Below are positions 38,733 to 49,443 of a DNA stretch of 64,000 nucleotides, piece after piece. The stretch covers positions 19,886,111-19,950,110 of the forward strand of contig CM025854.1 of assembly GCA_003952965.2 (NCBI GenBank), given 5' to 3'. Below the pieces are notes generated by a model, which saw only the letters and a program-made list of their open reading frames with translations, was not told where the DNA came from and did not search any database. The position numbers and the translations under genes were made by a program. The stretch is from Morella rubra. Lineage: Eukaryota > Streptophyta > Magnoliopsida > Fagales > Myricaceae. Numbering within the stretch: position 1 is the first letter of the stretch; every line of letters begins with the position of its first letter.

Positions 38733-40432
38733 AAATAATATTGTGTTTTTTACTAATGAACTAATATAGAATAGAATGTTAATAAGATTTGTTGATTTTA
38801 TTTTTAATATTTTATTTTTTCATCTAATTACATGGCAGTGAAGATTGTTTTTTTGGGTTAATATTTGTTAAAAGTATGCAAACTTGTATGATTTTAGTTA
38901 TTGATAGTCAGTTCATGTTTTTAATCTCTCGTCCAGTTGCATGTTCAATAATGGAGTCTGTAAGTGATGAGGTTATGATAGTCTTTTACTAAAATGTTCT
39001 TTTAACTTAAAAGCCTGAGTTGTAGAACTTGTGTATAGTGTCTAATAAAGGTTTGTGTTTGAGTAATCCAGAAAATTTGAGTTTTAAAATTTTGGGTATA
39101 GAAGTTGGTAAACTAAAAAAAAAGAAGAGAGAGAGTGAAAAAATTGGTAAAAAAGTGAAAAGATATATGATAAAAGTGAAAAATTTTATAGTGAGTTAAT
39201 GAGAATAAAGTGGGAGAGAGAGAATTGTAATGATGATAAAAATTTTAGAAAGCCCAAAATTTGGTGCTGAAACAACACACCCTATAGTGTTGGATGAATT
39301 GATTGGCTAATAGAGAGGCGCTGCTCATGTAAGTATTGGTGGAAAGGCATATTGCTTTTTTTCTTAAAGTTTGTATTAGGGTTTCAAAAGAGTTTCTTTT
39401 CACTTTCACTTCTTATTAATCGTCCTCACACTCAATGCACTCCCCTTTGTGCCCACAACCCAAGAGAAAAACATCACACCTTGTTTACTTTGTCCTCTTG
39501 CTTTTTTTTTTTTTGTTGATTTAATCATCACACAAGCTCCCTCTCTTCAATCAAAGGTTAGTGGTGCAAAGATTCTTGTCTCTTTAAGGTTTGTATATAC
39601 TTTTAAAGAATTTGTTAAGTTGACTATGTGTTCCCTATGTAGGTTTCTATCACATGTTTTTAGACCCACATGTTTTGTCTTGGTCCCTGTATATTATATT
39701 GTGATGAACATTAAAAGAATCTCATCTTTTCAGTGGCTGGATTATTATACCTACTGTTTTTAATTCTGTATCTTTATCTAACACTATGTCTATTGGGTTA
39801 TTTAGATTGATCTGTGTGATAAGATTATTGCAGGTATCCTTATCTCAGTTAGTAGTCTTATAAGCATTAGAGTTTATATAGGGTTTGAGTCTTTATGTAA
39901 AATGTTTCCTGTGGTAGTGATCAACAAGATTTATTGTCTTTTTGTTTATAGGTTAGTATAGGTTATGTCACAAAAAATGCCAAAGGGTAAGATTGTAACG
40001 TCTTTTGGCATTTTATTCGTGAAACATCTATAGGGGTAATTTTGTCCATTTTGCCGTTTCATAGAAGAAATTAGAAATGGGCAGAAATTTCAGTTAGCAT
40101 TTTACGCATGAAACACATATAACTGAATGGGTTTTTCGATAGCGTGTTGCAGATCTTATCAAAACCCCTAAGATTTGTGTATTCTTCAAGAAAGAGATCC
40201 TCCAAGAATCTTAATGAGTTATAAGTCTCTTTCTTACTGAATATTTGGTGATTTGAGTAAAGGCTACTATTGTTGCTGATGGATTGCATTACGAGATCAT
40301 CGTAGTTAATCACCGTTTCACCAAATTACAAAAGCCATTATGAAACAGTAGTTTGGAATAAGGTTTTGACAAAAGGTTGCTGAAAACATGTGAAGAATGG
40401 CTAAAAGTTTTCATAGGTAATGTGAAGTACGA
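38733..40432. other. Region before the chimaeric copia block, possibly LTR-like
   Basis: No gene. The stretch 39960-40430 is non-coding and leads directly into the block shared with 59918 onwards. By position it could be a copia LTR, but it is not matched to the sequence left of the second copy, so this is only a suggestion. Confidence 0.4.
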
Positions 40433-41462
40433 CTGATTGCGTGAGATTCATGTATGAAGATCAACAAGGCTATGGTTTGGTGTTTAAGTCATCTTTCAAG
40501 CTTGTTCAGAGGTTCTAAGATTGCTGTAAGTTGTAAATCTAAGTGGGTCGTTTAGGAAGGGTTTGAAGGGGATTTGATTAGCCTAGGTGTGTTTAATCGT
40601 CAAAGATCACTTTATTACCCAAGTTTGAAAGTAGTGAAGATTTGTTATCCTCCTAGTGCCAAGAGAGTTGTTTCTCCTTAAAAAAGTTTCTTTAAAGAGT
40701 TTTTCTCTTCGTCACCAATCTTGCATGTCAATGTAGTGAATGATTTGTTCTTAACTTCGTTTTATAGATTTCTTTGTTATTTGTTAACCTCTCTTGTGTT
40801 GTGTAGTAGTAATCTAATATTTGAAAAATCGAAGGAAGAGAGGTAATAAGAATGTATCTGTGAGGTAAAGCTAGTAAAAGATAATATCTGGTATATCTAA
40901 TCTATCTTGAGTTGATAAACTGATTGTGGATCAATTTCGTTCTTGAATCTATAATTTGTCTCCTGTAGTTTGTTCGGAGTCAATTGTAGTTTGTCTAGAA
41001 ACTTACTCTATTTTTGACAGATTTTACAGAGCATTTGTGATTTATTATTTTTCTGTTTAAATAGATTTGTTTGAACACTATTAAGTTCATTTGGAATTGA
41101 AAGTATATGATTAGGATTGATAACATCTAGATCAGATTACATTGGAGTAAATATTGTTATTCATATCACATCGTCTTTAAAAAGATTGTTGGAATTTTTA
41201 AAGATACCTATTCATTCCCCTCTAGGTATTTTTCATAGTTTGGGTCTAAATTAGGTTGGCGAATATCCATAATTGATGTCACTAATTTGGTAGTATTGAA
41301 TAATATATATATTATAACATGTGATACACTATCAATATATATAATTGTAGTCAAGGATAAGTAAGCTTAACATCACTAAATTAATCATGACTCTATGGCA
41401 TATAGTACTGTATGGGTACAAGTATTATATATTTAGCACATTGGCGAATATCCCTAATTGAT

Positions 41463-41463
<1 letters not shown>

Positions 41464-41491
<28 letters not shown>
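41464..41491 (+). repeat. (TA)n microsatellite in copy A
   Basis: About thirteen TA units, also present with a slightly different length in copy B at about 60960-60985. It is one of the few places where the two copies differ. Confidence 0.9.
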
Positions 41492-41494
<3 letters not shown>

Positions 41495-42339
41495 ATTTTT
41501 TTATCAGTGTTTAGTTAAGAAAGTTTGCGTGTAGGATATATTCTTTATAATTTCTCGTTCTGATTTTACCGTGCAAAGAAAGATACATACAGAAAAAAGA
41601 ACGGACGAACTGGGAATATATTTGACTTTATTGGATAGCATGAATTCAGTGATATCCAACGTATAAAATCATATTTTTTTCATCAATTTTCACTGACAAT
41701 AAAAATAGAAAATTTATGCAAGGTCATCTAATTAATTATATAACAATTTTGGTGACGTAAGGAGGTTGGCGGTGTGGGCTGATCCCCGTACACCTTACAC
41801 CCACCGGATATGACTTAGAAGCTGCGAAGGCGCATGAGATGTGCGGTTTTGATAAGATAAACAATATGAGAAGCACTGCTAACCGTTGCAGTACTCAGAT
41901 AGCCTGTGTCGGCCATACACGTACCTCAAGAAGAGCTAAAAATCCCGACAAAAGCCAATTTAAGTCAAAAAAAGAAAAGAAAATTAACCTGAAATGATAA
42001 CAGGGACAAACACATTTTTAAAAAAAATAGCTTATTAGCTTACCCACGTTTGTGACACGGAAAGGGAATTAAACATTATGCTAGCAAGAAACAGATCGTG
42101 AAAATTCTAAATTCTATAAGTTTTAATGGGAATAACCCGACAACATGCAAATGCTTTCTTTCAAATCTGATCTCGATTGTCCGATGACTAGTACTCGAAG
42201 AATTTCAAAGAATTTTATGTTTCTCATTAAAATGAATTGGCGTACTGCTGCTGTTTTATATAGACAGATGGCTAACAACCTCTAACAAATTCTATGCTAT
42301 CGTGAAAGAGGGTACAGTAGCATGCAGCTCAGCACTATC

Positions 42340-42545
42340 ACGTAACGGCAGAATCTTCATGAGATAATGTAGAAGGTTCTGGCTTAGAGACTATCTGGTC
42401 TGCTGAGCTGTTTTGCTGTGTGTGATGTGACGGCAGCTGACTTGGTTTCAACATCTCCCGCAAATCGAACAAGAGGGGAACAACAGAGAGCACTGTCATT
42501 TAGGGCACCCGTCTTTTTGTTCTGATGGTTTAGCATCTTCTTGTA
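42340..42545 (-). pseudogene. Unidentified host-like coding fragment inside chimaera copy A
   Basis: On the minus strand this corresponds to the open frame in copies B and C that ends GDVETKSAAITTAQNSS...SHEDSAVT. In this copy it is more altered. I do not recognise the parent gene. The stretch is not copia sequence and runs opposite to the pol pieces. Confidence 0.45.
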
Positions 42546-45213
42546 ATGTGGCTTCTATAAATAAATCTGCCTCACTATGGCACTGCCGTTTAGGGCACCC
42601 TTCTTTGTCTGAAATGTCTTTGTTGCAAGACTCAATTAGTGATGTAAATCATTCTAATTTTCATCACTGCACAGTGTGTCCTATGGCTAAGCAAAGAAAG
42701 CTGTCATTTCCTGTTTTTAAATCTAAGTCTCAAATTCCTTTTGAATTGATACTTTGTGATCTATTGGGACCATTTTCGGTACCTGATCATAATGTTAGCT
42801 GCAACCTATCTTATCAATCGGTTGCCCTCTCCTCTACTTACTAATAAATCTCCATTTGAGCTTCTTTTTTCCTTCAAACCAGATTACCAACACCTTAGGA
42901 TTTTTTGTTGTCTTTGCTATGTTTCTACATTGATTAGAAATAGGCATAAGTTTGATGCTAGAACCAATCCATGCATTTTTCTTGGGTATCCTTATGGTAT
43001 TAAAGGATACAAAATTTACAATCTTCATACCAAATAGATTTCTATCTCCAGAAATGTAGTTTTCATGAGGACTATTATCCATTCAAACATTTGTCAACCT
43101 CTTCTGATAATATAGTTCTATCGAATATTATCATTGAATCCACTCTTGACCCACTTTTTCATCCTTCAAATACTGTCTCTTCAACAGAATCTTCTTTGTC
43201 TTCTTCATCACATCCTATTGTTTCAGATACTCCTATATCTTTTCCAATTCCTCCAATTATTCTGGTTCCTTTTGCTGATTCAGAAACTTCTGTAGAACTT
43301 TCTTCTTCTGTCAATGATGTTTCTGTTATTCCTATTTCTCCAGTTTTACCTACTTCTACAGCTTGTCCACGCAAGTCAACAAGAGTTCAAAAACCACCAA
43401 GATATTATTGCCTGACTATCATTGTAAGCTAGCTGTGAATTCTAAAGCTAACTCTTCTTTGTCAAGTATAGCAGGTTCCCATCTTTCTGGTCTTCCTCAT
43501 TCTATCCATCCATATCTTGATTATGACAAACTGTCAAACCCATTGAGCATATGTTCTTTATGTCAGCATCCATACTGAACCATCTACCTTCAAAACTGCA
43601 GTTACCTTCCCTGAATGGAAAGCAGCCATGGCTAAAGAAATTGAGGCTCTTGAGCTAAATAACACTTGGACAGTATGCACTTTACTTGCTAGTCATACCC
43701 CGATAGCTTGTATATGGGTTTTCAAGGTTAAATTTTGTGCTGATGGGTCAGTTGAGAGGCACAAAGCCAGGTTGGCTGCAAAGGGCTTCAGTCAGAAAGA
43801 AGGTTTTGTCTGCTTCGAAACTTTCTCTCCTGTTGCGAAGTTTACCTCAGTTAGAATGTTGCTTGCTGTTGCTGCTTCTAGAAAATGGCATTTACATCAA
43901 CTTAATGTAAATAATGCCTTCCTCCATAGAGAGCTACATGATGTTACCACCCGACTTTGATATAAAGGAGGAGAACAAGGTCTGCAAACTCAACAAGTCT
44001 CTCTACAGCTTAAAACAAGCTTCTAGGTAGTAGTTGAAGTTTTCTGATTTTCTTTTGGCTAGTGGTTTCGTTCAATCACAAGCAGATTATACCCTCTTTA
44101 CTGAGCATTTAGATTCTTCATTTCTTGCTTTGCTAGTATACTTTGATGACATTATTCTCACTAGAGATAATCTTCAGTTGATTACTGATTTCAAAGCTAT
44201 TATTGATCAGCAGTTCAAGACTAAAGACTTAGGCAAACTCAAACTTAGGCAAGCTATTATTGATCAGAGGTAGCTCATTCTGTTGATGTATTTCACTTTG
44301 CCAGAGAAAATTTGCACTGAATTTTCTTACAGACTCGGGTTTTATTGGTGCTGAGCCAATTAAAAGACCCATTGAACAGAATCTCAATCTAACTCGTGAC
44401 ACCAGTTCTCTTTTGGCTAATCCCAGAGTATAGAGGCGTTTGGTTGGCAGATTACTCTATCTCACCATAACAAGACTTGATCTCTCCTATGCACTCCAGG
44501 TTCTTAGTCAATATATGTATCAACCTCGTCAACCTCATTTGGGTCCTGCCCACCGTGTCACTACAAGAAATTTCACTTTTAGTGACAATTTTTTGGGTGG
44601 CAAAGTAAAATTCGTCACTAAAAGTAACTTTTCTACGACGAAAAGAACAAATTCATCACTGAAAGCAAGTAATGCATGTATGCCTCGTAAAACCGTCCGG
44701 ACGTCCACCAAATCCGTTCGCACGCTAAAACTATGCGTTCGCACGTTTAAATAATTTGGACATCCAGGACTGACTAAACTCTTGGGGTTCGCATCCCCTC
44801 CAAATTATCTCTCCTTTGCTTTCATTCTCACCATCTCTGGTCGCTCTTGCTTACCTCTCCTCTACCGCTTCTCTCTCCCATCCCTCCACTCTCTCGCTCT
44901 TTCTCATACCCCCACTATTGCTCTCTGCTTCTCGTCGGCGGCGCCATGGATAGTTTTCCAATCTGCCGAGCCTCGCTCTTCCATTCTTATTTCGGCTTAG
45001 ACTCTCCACGAACAACAATATTGCTTTCTTCTCTTTCACTTCACCATTTCTCACCTTTGTGCTTATTATTTATGATTTAATTCTTCATTTTACTATATTT
45101 CAATTTGTGTTTTGTTAGGGTTTCGATTTGGCCAATAATTTAGGAATTTTGCTACAGTGGTTCGCTTTCTCGATGAATTCAACCCACCACGTTTGCGCTC
45201 GTCGTCAGTCAGA

Positions 45214-45396
45214 CACCTCGACTTTTTCAATCTTCGGCTCCCCCAAGTGCCGCTGTTTTGTCTAACTACTTCAGCCAGTTGAGAAGCTACGGGACTAGGA
45301 GAGCCCTTATAGTCTCAATGTCTTCCGCTTCGTCTTCCAATCGTCTTGAAATATGCGTCAAAACTTCCATCACTACTCCCAGCAAGCTCGGCGACT
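45214..45396 (+). pseudogene. Chloroplastic dehydroascorbate reductase (DHAR3-like), exon 1 fragment
   Basis: The parent enzyme regenerates ascorbate from dehydroascorbate with glutathione in plastids. The fragment encodes a Ser/Arg-rich, transit-peptide-like stretch followed by LEICVKTSITTPSKLGDC, the conserved start of the glutathione-binding fold just before the catalytic Cys motif. It ends at a normal donor (GAC T/GTAAGA at 45396/45397), exactly where DHAR exon 1 should end. The following exon (PFCQ...) is absent: the next recognisable coding sequence belongs to myosin. Hence a captured or relic exon. Confidence 0.75.
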
Positions 45397-45869
45397 GTAA
45401 GAAATCTCTATCTCTCCCCTGTTTTATTCCATTTGGTTACAAAGGAAATGCCTGAAAGAAAAAAAAGAAAGAATCTGATTGGGCATCTCAAAAACCTTTT
45501 GTTTCGTTGCCGATAAAGTGAATAAGATGTTTCATTGTATTGATAATCATTACAAAGTAATAGGAATTATATTTAGATTTCCTTAAGGTTGCATTTGGTC
45601 TTGAGTATTTGAAATCCATTGCGTGCACTACTGGATTGTCGTCTTTGGGTGAACTGATATCTTTATTCAATAGACATCTGCACCAGTGTTTTATTTTACT
45701 TGTCAGGAAACTTGATGAAAAATCATCAACATAACAGAGTTGAGTTTCTTCCAGTCTGATCTGACGATTTATGTAACTGGGCTTGCCTTTATTTTTATTT
45801 TTTTATTACTGGGTATCCTGGAAAATCTTGCAAGTCATGATTCCTGTGTTCTTTGTAATTATTGTCATG

Positions 45870-46927
45870 GCACCCAAAGCAGCAAGAGCTGGAGGTGTTC
45901 CTAAGCAACTACCTATTAGCTAGTGGGACAATATCATCACATTCTTGGATTCCCTAATGAGTCAATTATGTGCTAATCATGTATGTGCTAATCAGGATTA
46001 ACAAGGCTCATCCGATTGGATATGGTCATTATATAGGCGTGTGAAGCATTCTGGTGTGCCACTTACAGCCTGTGAAGCAGATGTCTCTTTGTAGCAAGGG
46101 TATACATCTGATTTGGAAAACAGAGAAACATTAGGGACAACGCAGCGGGAGAGGGGCAATGAATGTTCATATCTTTAACAAATGTATACCCTTGCTACAT
46201 CTGGACATTAAGTCTAAATTAAGGCCTATATAACTCTTAGGCCTCATCCTTGTTAAGTCTCTATGTAGTGTCAATGATTCTGATTCACAATCTGGCTGGC
46301 AGGATTATAGAATGAGTACTCAAATGGTAGTACAACATGTTGCTTGTCTGTTGCATGTCATAGACTCATAGTTGTGATGGGGAAGTGTCTTAAATGCATG
46401 AAGATCAACCAGAATGTTTAGGTGGGGGAGGGGGGGTTACTAAAACGTGGTTAATTCTTAATAGTCATCCTTGTACTACACTTGAGTGCTTGGGTCATTT
46501 TCTCTACCCTTTTTCTGACATAAAGTTCTCTGATTCAGGTGCCCTCTTTTTTCATCCGTAAGCTAATCACTCAAGTTTTCTCTTTTATCAATATTTCACT
46601 TTTCAACAGGTAATCATTATTTTTGGAGTTCTATGTTACGTCCTTGAATGATCAAAACATTTTTGTAGTGAGTTGGTTTTCTTTTTCTTTGGTTGTGGGT
46701 GTTGTAGTCTACTCCTGAGACACGAATGTTGCACATTTTCAAATGGGGAATATGTGAAATCTGGACTAGCAGAATTAGAGAAGTGGATAGTCGGTGCAAC
46801 AGAGGAGGTACATAAATCTTTGCATTTCTTGGCATGTTAGGTTTTGCAGTGGTTGAATCCTATGCTTTCAGGTCCTGAATCTTTGCCTAAACTGTAGCAT
46901 GCAGGAACCTCATGGCACGAGCTAAAT
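45870..46927 (+). pseudogene. Myosin XI tail (DIL domain) gene fragment with introns
   Basis: The parent is the plant organelle-transport motor; the dilute (DIL) domain binds cargo. Four exons are recognisable: 45870-45980 (APKAARAGGVPKQLPIS, stop, WDNIITFLDSLM), 46539-46609 (VPSFFIRKLITQVFSFIN), 46708-46807 ([19 protein letters not shown]) and 46898-46927 (AGTSWHELN). The phases fit across GT/AG introns. The TAG at 45921-45923 replaces the Gln of SQWDNII. Motor, neck and coiled-coil parts are missing upstream and the tail end is missing downstream. A DNA-level fragment, not a retrocopy. Confidence 0.88.
46091..46198. repeat. 17-bp perfect inverted repeat in a myosin-fragment intron
   Basis: GTAGCAAGGGTATACAT at 46091-46107 is exactly complementary to 46182-46198, with 74 bases between. 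It could form a hairpin. Its role is unknown; it may be a small foldback insertion in the intron between the exons ending at 45980 and starting at 46539. Confidence 0.8.
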
Positions 46928-47099
46928 GTTTGCCTCTTTTAACTGTTTACTTTGACCAGGCTGGGACTGGTTTTGGTGCAATGCTTAGTGCAGTTCGTGG
47001 TTTCAATACAGGTATATTGGTGTGCCTTCGTATTTAAAAACTCTTTTCTGATGTATACAAAGTTCTTAGTGCTCCTTGGTTTCAGGGATCCCGTATCTT

Positions 47100-47440
47100 C
47101 AAAATCATGGACGTTGTGTGTTTCTATTGTGCTCACTGTAAACAATATTGCCATGGATTCGCCTATGAATTAGTTGAAGACGACGAGGAATTCATGGACG
47201 TTGTGTGTTTCGCACTTCAGGAAACCCTTAAGCATCAGGGTCACCAACACCCCCTCTTCTTGTCTCTGGAATTTAGTCGAAAATGAAAAAGCCTGTGATG
47301 ATAGCTCTCAGACTCAGACAATAGTGATCTTCTTGTATGCTCTGATTGTGACTTCGCCTTGGATTATTTTAGATGTGCAACTCTTCCACTCACAGTTAGC
47401 CATAAGTACGACAAGCATCTTCTCAAACTTACGTACACTG
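47100..47440 (+). pseudogene. DC1 (cysteine/histidine-rich C1) domain gene fragment
   Basis: Translating different frames gives VCFYCAHCKQYCHGFAYEL, then HQGHQHPLFL, then DYFRCATLPLTVSHKYDKH, matching the order GFVYS...GHQHPLLL...FECATLPSKARHRYDDH in the intact DC1 gene at 49444-51417. Frame changes and stops separate the parts. A short internal duplication (TTCATGGACGTTGTGTGTTT-like, near 47103 and 47190) is present. It is a decayed relative of the neighbouring gene, either captured or left by local duplication. Confidence 0.8.
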
Positions 47441-49190
47441 TTGAAGTTAGGCAGCTATATTGGTTTTCAGCTATCTTGGAAATACACTCAATGGAGAAAT
47501 TTTGGCAGCTATCTTGGTTTTCAGCTGTATTTTTACAGCTTATTTATTTTGGATATTTTGCTTGTCCTCCATAAATTTGGTTCCTACAAAAGGGGTGGCT
47601 GATCTCAATGTGTGTCTGCAATTTCAACTTTTAAATAAACTTGTAAAATCGGAATCTTGCGCATGTTCTGATATTCCTACTAGTAATTGGTTTCAGGAAA
47701 ACTTGTCCCAAAAAGAGAAAAAATGGTTCCAGGAAATTATTCCTTAAGATCTCTGAAATATATTTCAATCACTAGTTGTTTTGGCTTGACAACTTCCTCG
47801 ATCTCAACTTTTGTTTTACAAATTCTCATCTTTATTACTGGTTAAGTTTTGTTTGATTTTTGTTATTTTGCGTTCTGTACTAGTCGGTAGGTAAGATAAT
47901 CGAAACAGGATTTATTCTAATTTTTTTTTTGGGTAAACCAGTTTTTGACGGGCCTTGTGAGGTTATGGCCCATGGTCTTAAAACTGCCAGGATTGGTCTT
48001 ATAGCGATGAAAATAAACTCCTAATTGGGTCCCTAGAAAAATACATCTGAAGATAACTGTTGGGCTATTAAATAGACAATTCCACCATCGGTATAAGTTG
48101 GGCCTAGACGTTGTTTGTGGCTTCGGAACCCAAACCCGATTCACGCCTAAAGAGTGAGTGAGAACAGTATACAATGATAATTCTTTGGGAGAAGGACATG
48201 ATGATCAACCTTTAAATCAATTTTTACTTGAAATAAGTTTAAAGTTAGTATTTTTTTATTTTTTTGCCTTTAATTTCTTGAGTTTTCAAGCAATAAACTT
48301 GGGCTTCGCATTCAGTAAGATGGAAAAGATTATAGTTATGAAGAAATATTTTGTAATAAGATACATTTTAGGAAGTATCCCTATGGTGGAAGGCCCAATC
48401 TCACCAAATGGAAATACTTTCCGAGTTCAATTCATGCTCTGCTTTTGTCTTATAACTCTCGTGATTTACACCAATTCAAAGAAAGGTTGTCTTATAACTC
48501 TCGCGATTTAAATTTATTGACTTGTTGCCATCGTCTTAGTTTATGCATATGGGGTCTATTTTCAGTTCATATGGATCGAAGAACAGTTCGCTGAGGCCAC
48601 CATCTCTGGACTCTGAATTAGACATATGGGCTAAGAAAAAGATTGAAGCAAAGAATATATTCAAGACAATCAGGCAGGAAGAAGAAAAGAGACGAAGAAA
48701 GTACTAAAAGAGAGAGAGGAGGAACAAGAAAAGAATCCGCAAAGAGTTGCAGCTTGGTGCTTGAAGCCTCAAAAGAGATGCTGATGAAGAAGGTATTAAG
48801 GCCTTGTGGTTGAAGCCTTAAAGAGAGAGACGCGAAAGTTAGAGGATAAAAGAAGACGAAAGAAACAATGGGCATCACACCTGCTTTTCCAATCCGATGG
48901 CTTCACCATGTCAATTGTCTAAAACACGGAAGCAGAGAGAGATAATAAAAGGGGAGGGGAAGAAAGAAGAAAATATTCCACAAATGATCCGAAGAAATGA
49001 AAAGAAAAGAATCCGTAAGGAAGGAAGGAAGAAGAAGAAGAAAGAATCCGTAAATGATCAGAAATAAAAGGAAATAAAAGAATCCACAAGGCAGAGGGGC
49101 TTGTCCCTGGTGCCTGAAGCCTTTAACAGAGGGCTTGCGAGGAACGGGAATGGAATAATATTGAAAACGGTAAGGAATGTGCAAACCCGC
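47441..49190. other. Spacer between DC1 fragment and DC1 gene
   Basis: It contains a duplicated stretch (CAGCTATATTGGTTTTCAGC near 47451 and a near copy near 47506) and a purine-rich tract (48640-49100) with recurring AGAATCCGTAA-like words and three near copies of a GTTGAAGCCTT-like word. No gene was recognised; the right end is the DC1 gene promoter. Confidence 0.5.
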
Positions 49191-49191
49191 C

Positions 49192-49198
49192 TATAAAA
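49192..49198 (+). promoter_or_regulatory. Probable TATA box of the DC1 gene
   Basis: TATAAAA lies about 250 bases before the DC1 start codon. The stretch between includes a GA repeat (about 49250-49270), which would fall in the 5' leader. Inferred from position. Confidence 0.5.
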
Positions 49199-49443
49199 CT
49201 ATTGACAACGGCAGCCTCAAAGTGCACAGAGAAACTAATTTACGTATAGAGAGAGAGAGAGAGAGAGAGATTGTGCGACAGATAAGTGAGAAACAATTTG
49301 CAGCCGCTGGTAAACCTTTTGTCCAGAGTCATTTTATGATATCTCCCACTACAATTTGATTTTCTGGATTAATCTTATCTAATACCTCTTCCTGTATATG
49401 AGCAGCTTCTGTCTCCGTCTCTGTGGAAGATATCTTTGAGGAG

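Larger units (their letters stand above)
40433..44558 (+). mobile_element. Chimaeric copia fossil, copy A (interrupted by a CACTA end)
   Basis: From left to right: a leader-like non-coding part including CCTATTCATTCCCCTCTAGG near 41209-41228 (a motif common near the start of plant copia coding regions), an AT-rich stretch with a TA microsatellite, a block not of copia origin (41594-42540) and copia pol pieces: GAG-pre-integrase (42548-42780, SLWHCRLGHPS), an integrase end (42756-43037) and RT (43628-44273). It is internally shortened and broken in several places. It matches copy B (59918-64000) almost base for base, so both are young relative to other elements here. The CACTA terminus at 44559 cuts it. 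Confidence 0.85.
44559..47440 (+). mobile_element. Candidate Pack-CACTA element carrying host gene fragments (right end not found)
   Basis: A CACTA terminus, CACTACAAGAAATTTC, begins at 44559 inside the copia RT/RNase H region. Subterminal repeats follow (TTTTAGTGAC, TCGTCACTAAAAG, CTACGACGAA, TCATCACTGAAAG) to about 44660. Behind it lie three host gene fragments, all on the plus strand: DHAR exon 1, myosin XI tail exons with introns and a DC1 piece. Capture of genomic pieces with introns in one orientation is known for CACTA (and Helitron) elements. No complementary GTAGTG end matching this terminus was found to the right, so the real extent is open. Confidence 0.55.

Noticed and set aside
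41760-41940. Plus-strand reading through the non-copia block (GYDLEAAKAHEMCGFDKI)
   Set aside because: Open only briefly, no family match, and the better supported frame in the block runs on the minus strand.
43159-43374. Minus-strand ORFs inside the copia pol pieces (also 62662-62877)
   Set aside because: Shadows of the Ser/Pro-rich copia coding strand.
46655-46671. ATTTTTGTAGTG, a possible right CACTA end for the terminus at 44559
   Set aside because: The sequence behind it does not match the left terminus, no 3-bp target duplication fits, and it lies inside a myosin intron between exons that belong together.
47917-48174. 85-codon minus-strand ORF
   Set aside because: Low-complexity hydrophobic and basic mix with no recognisable domain or gene context.
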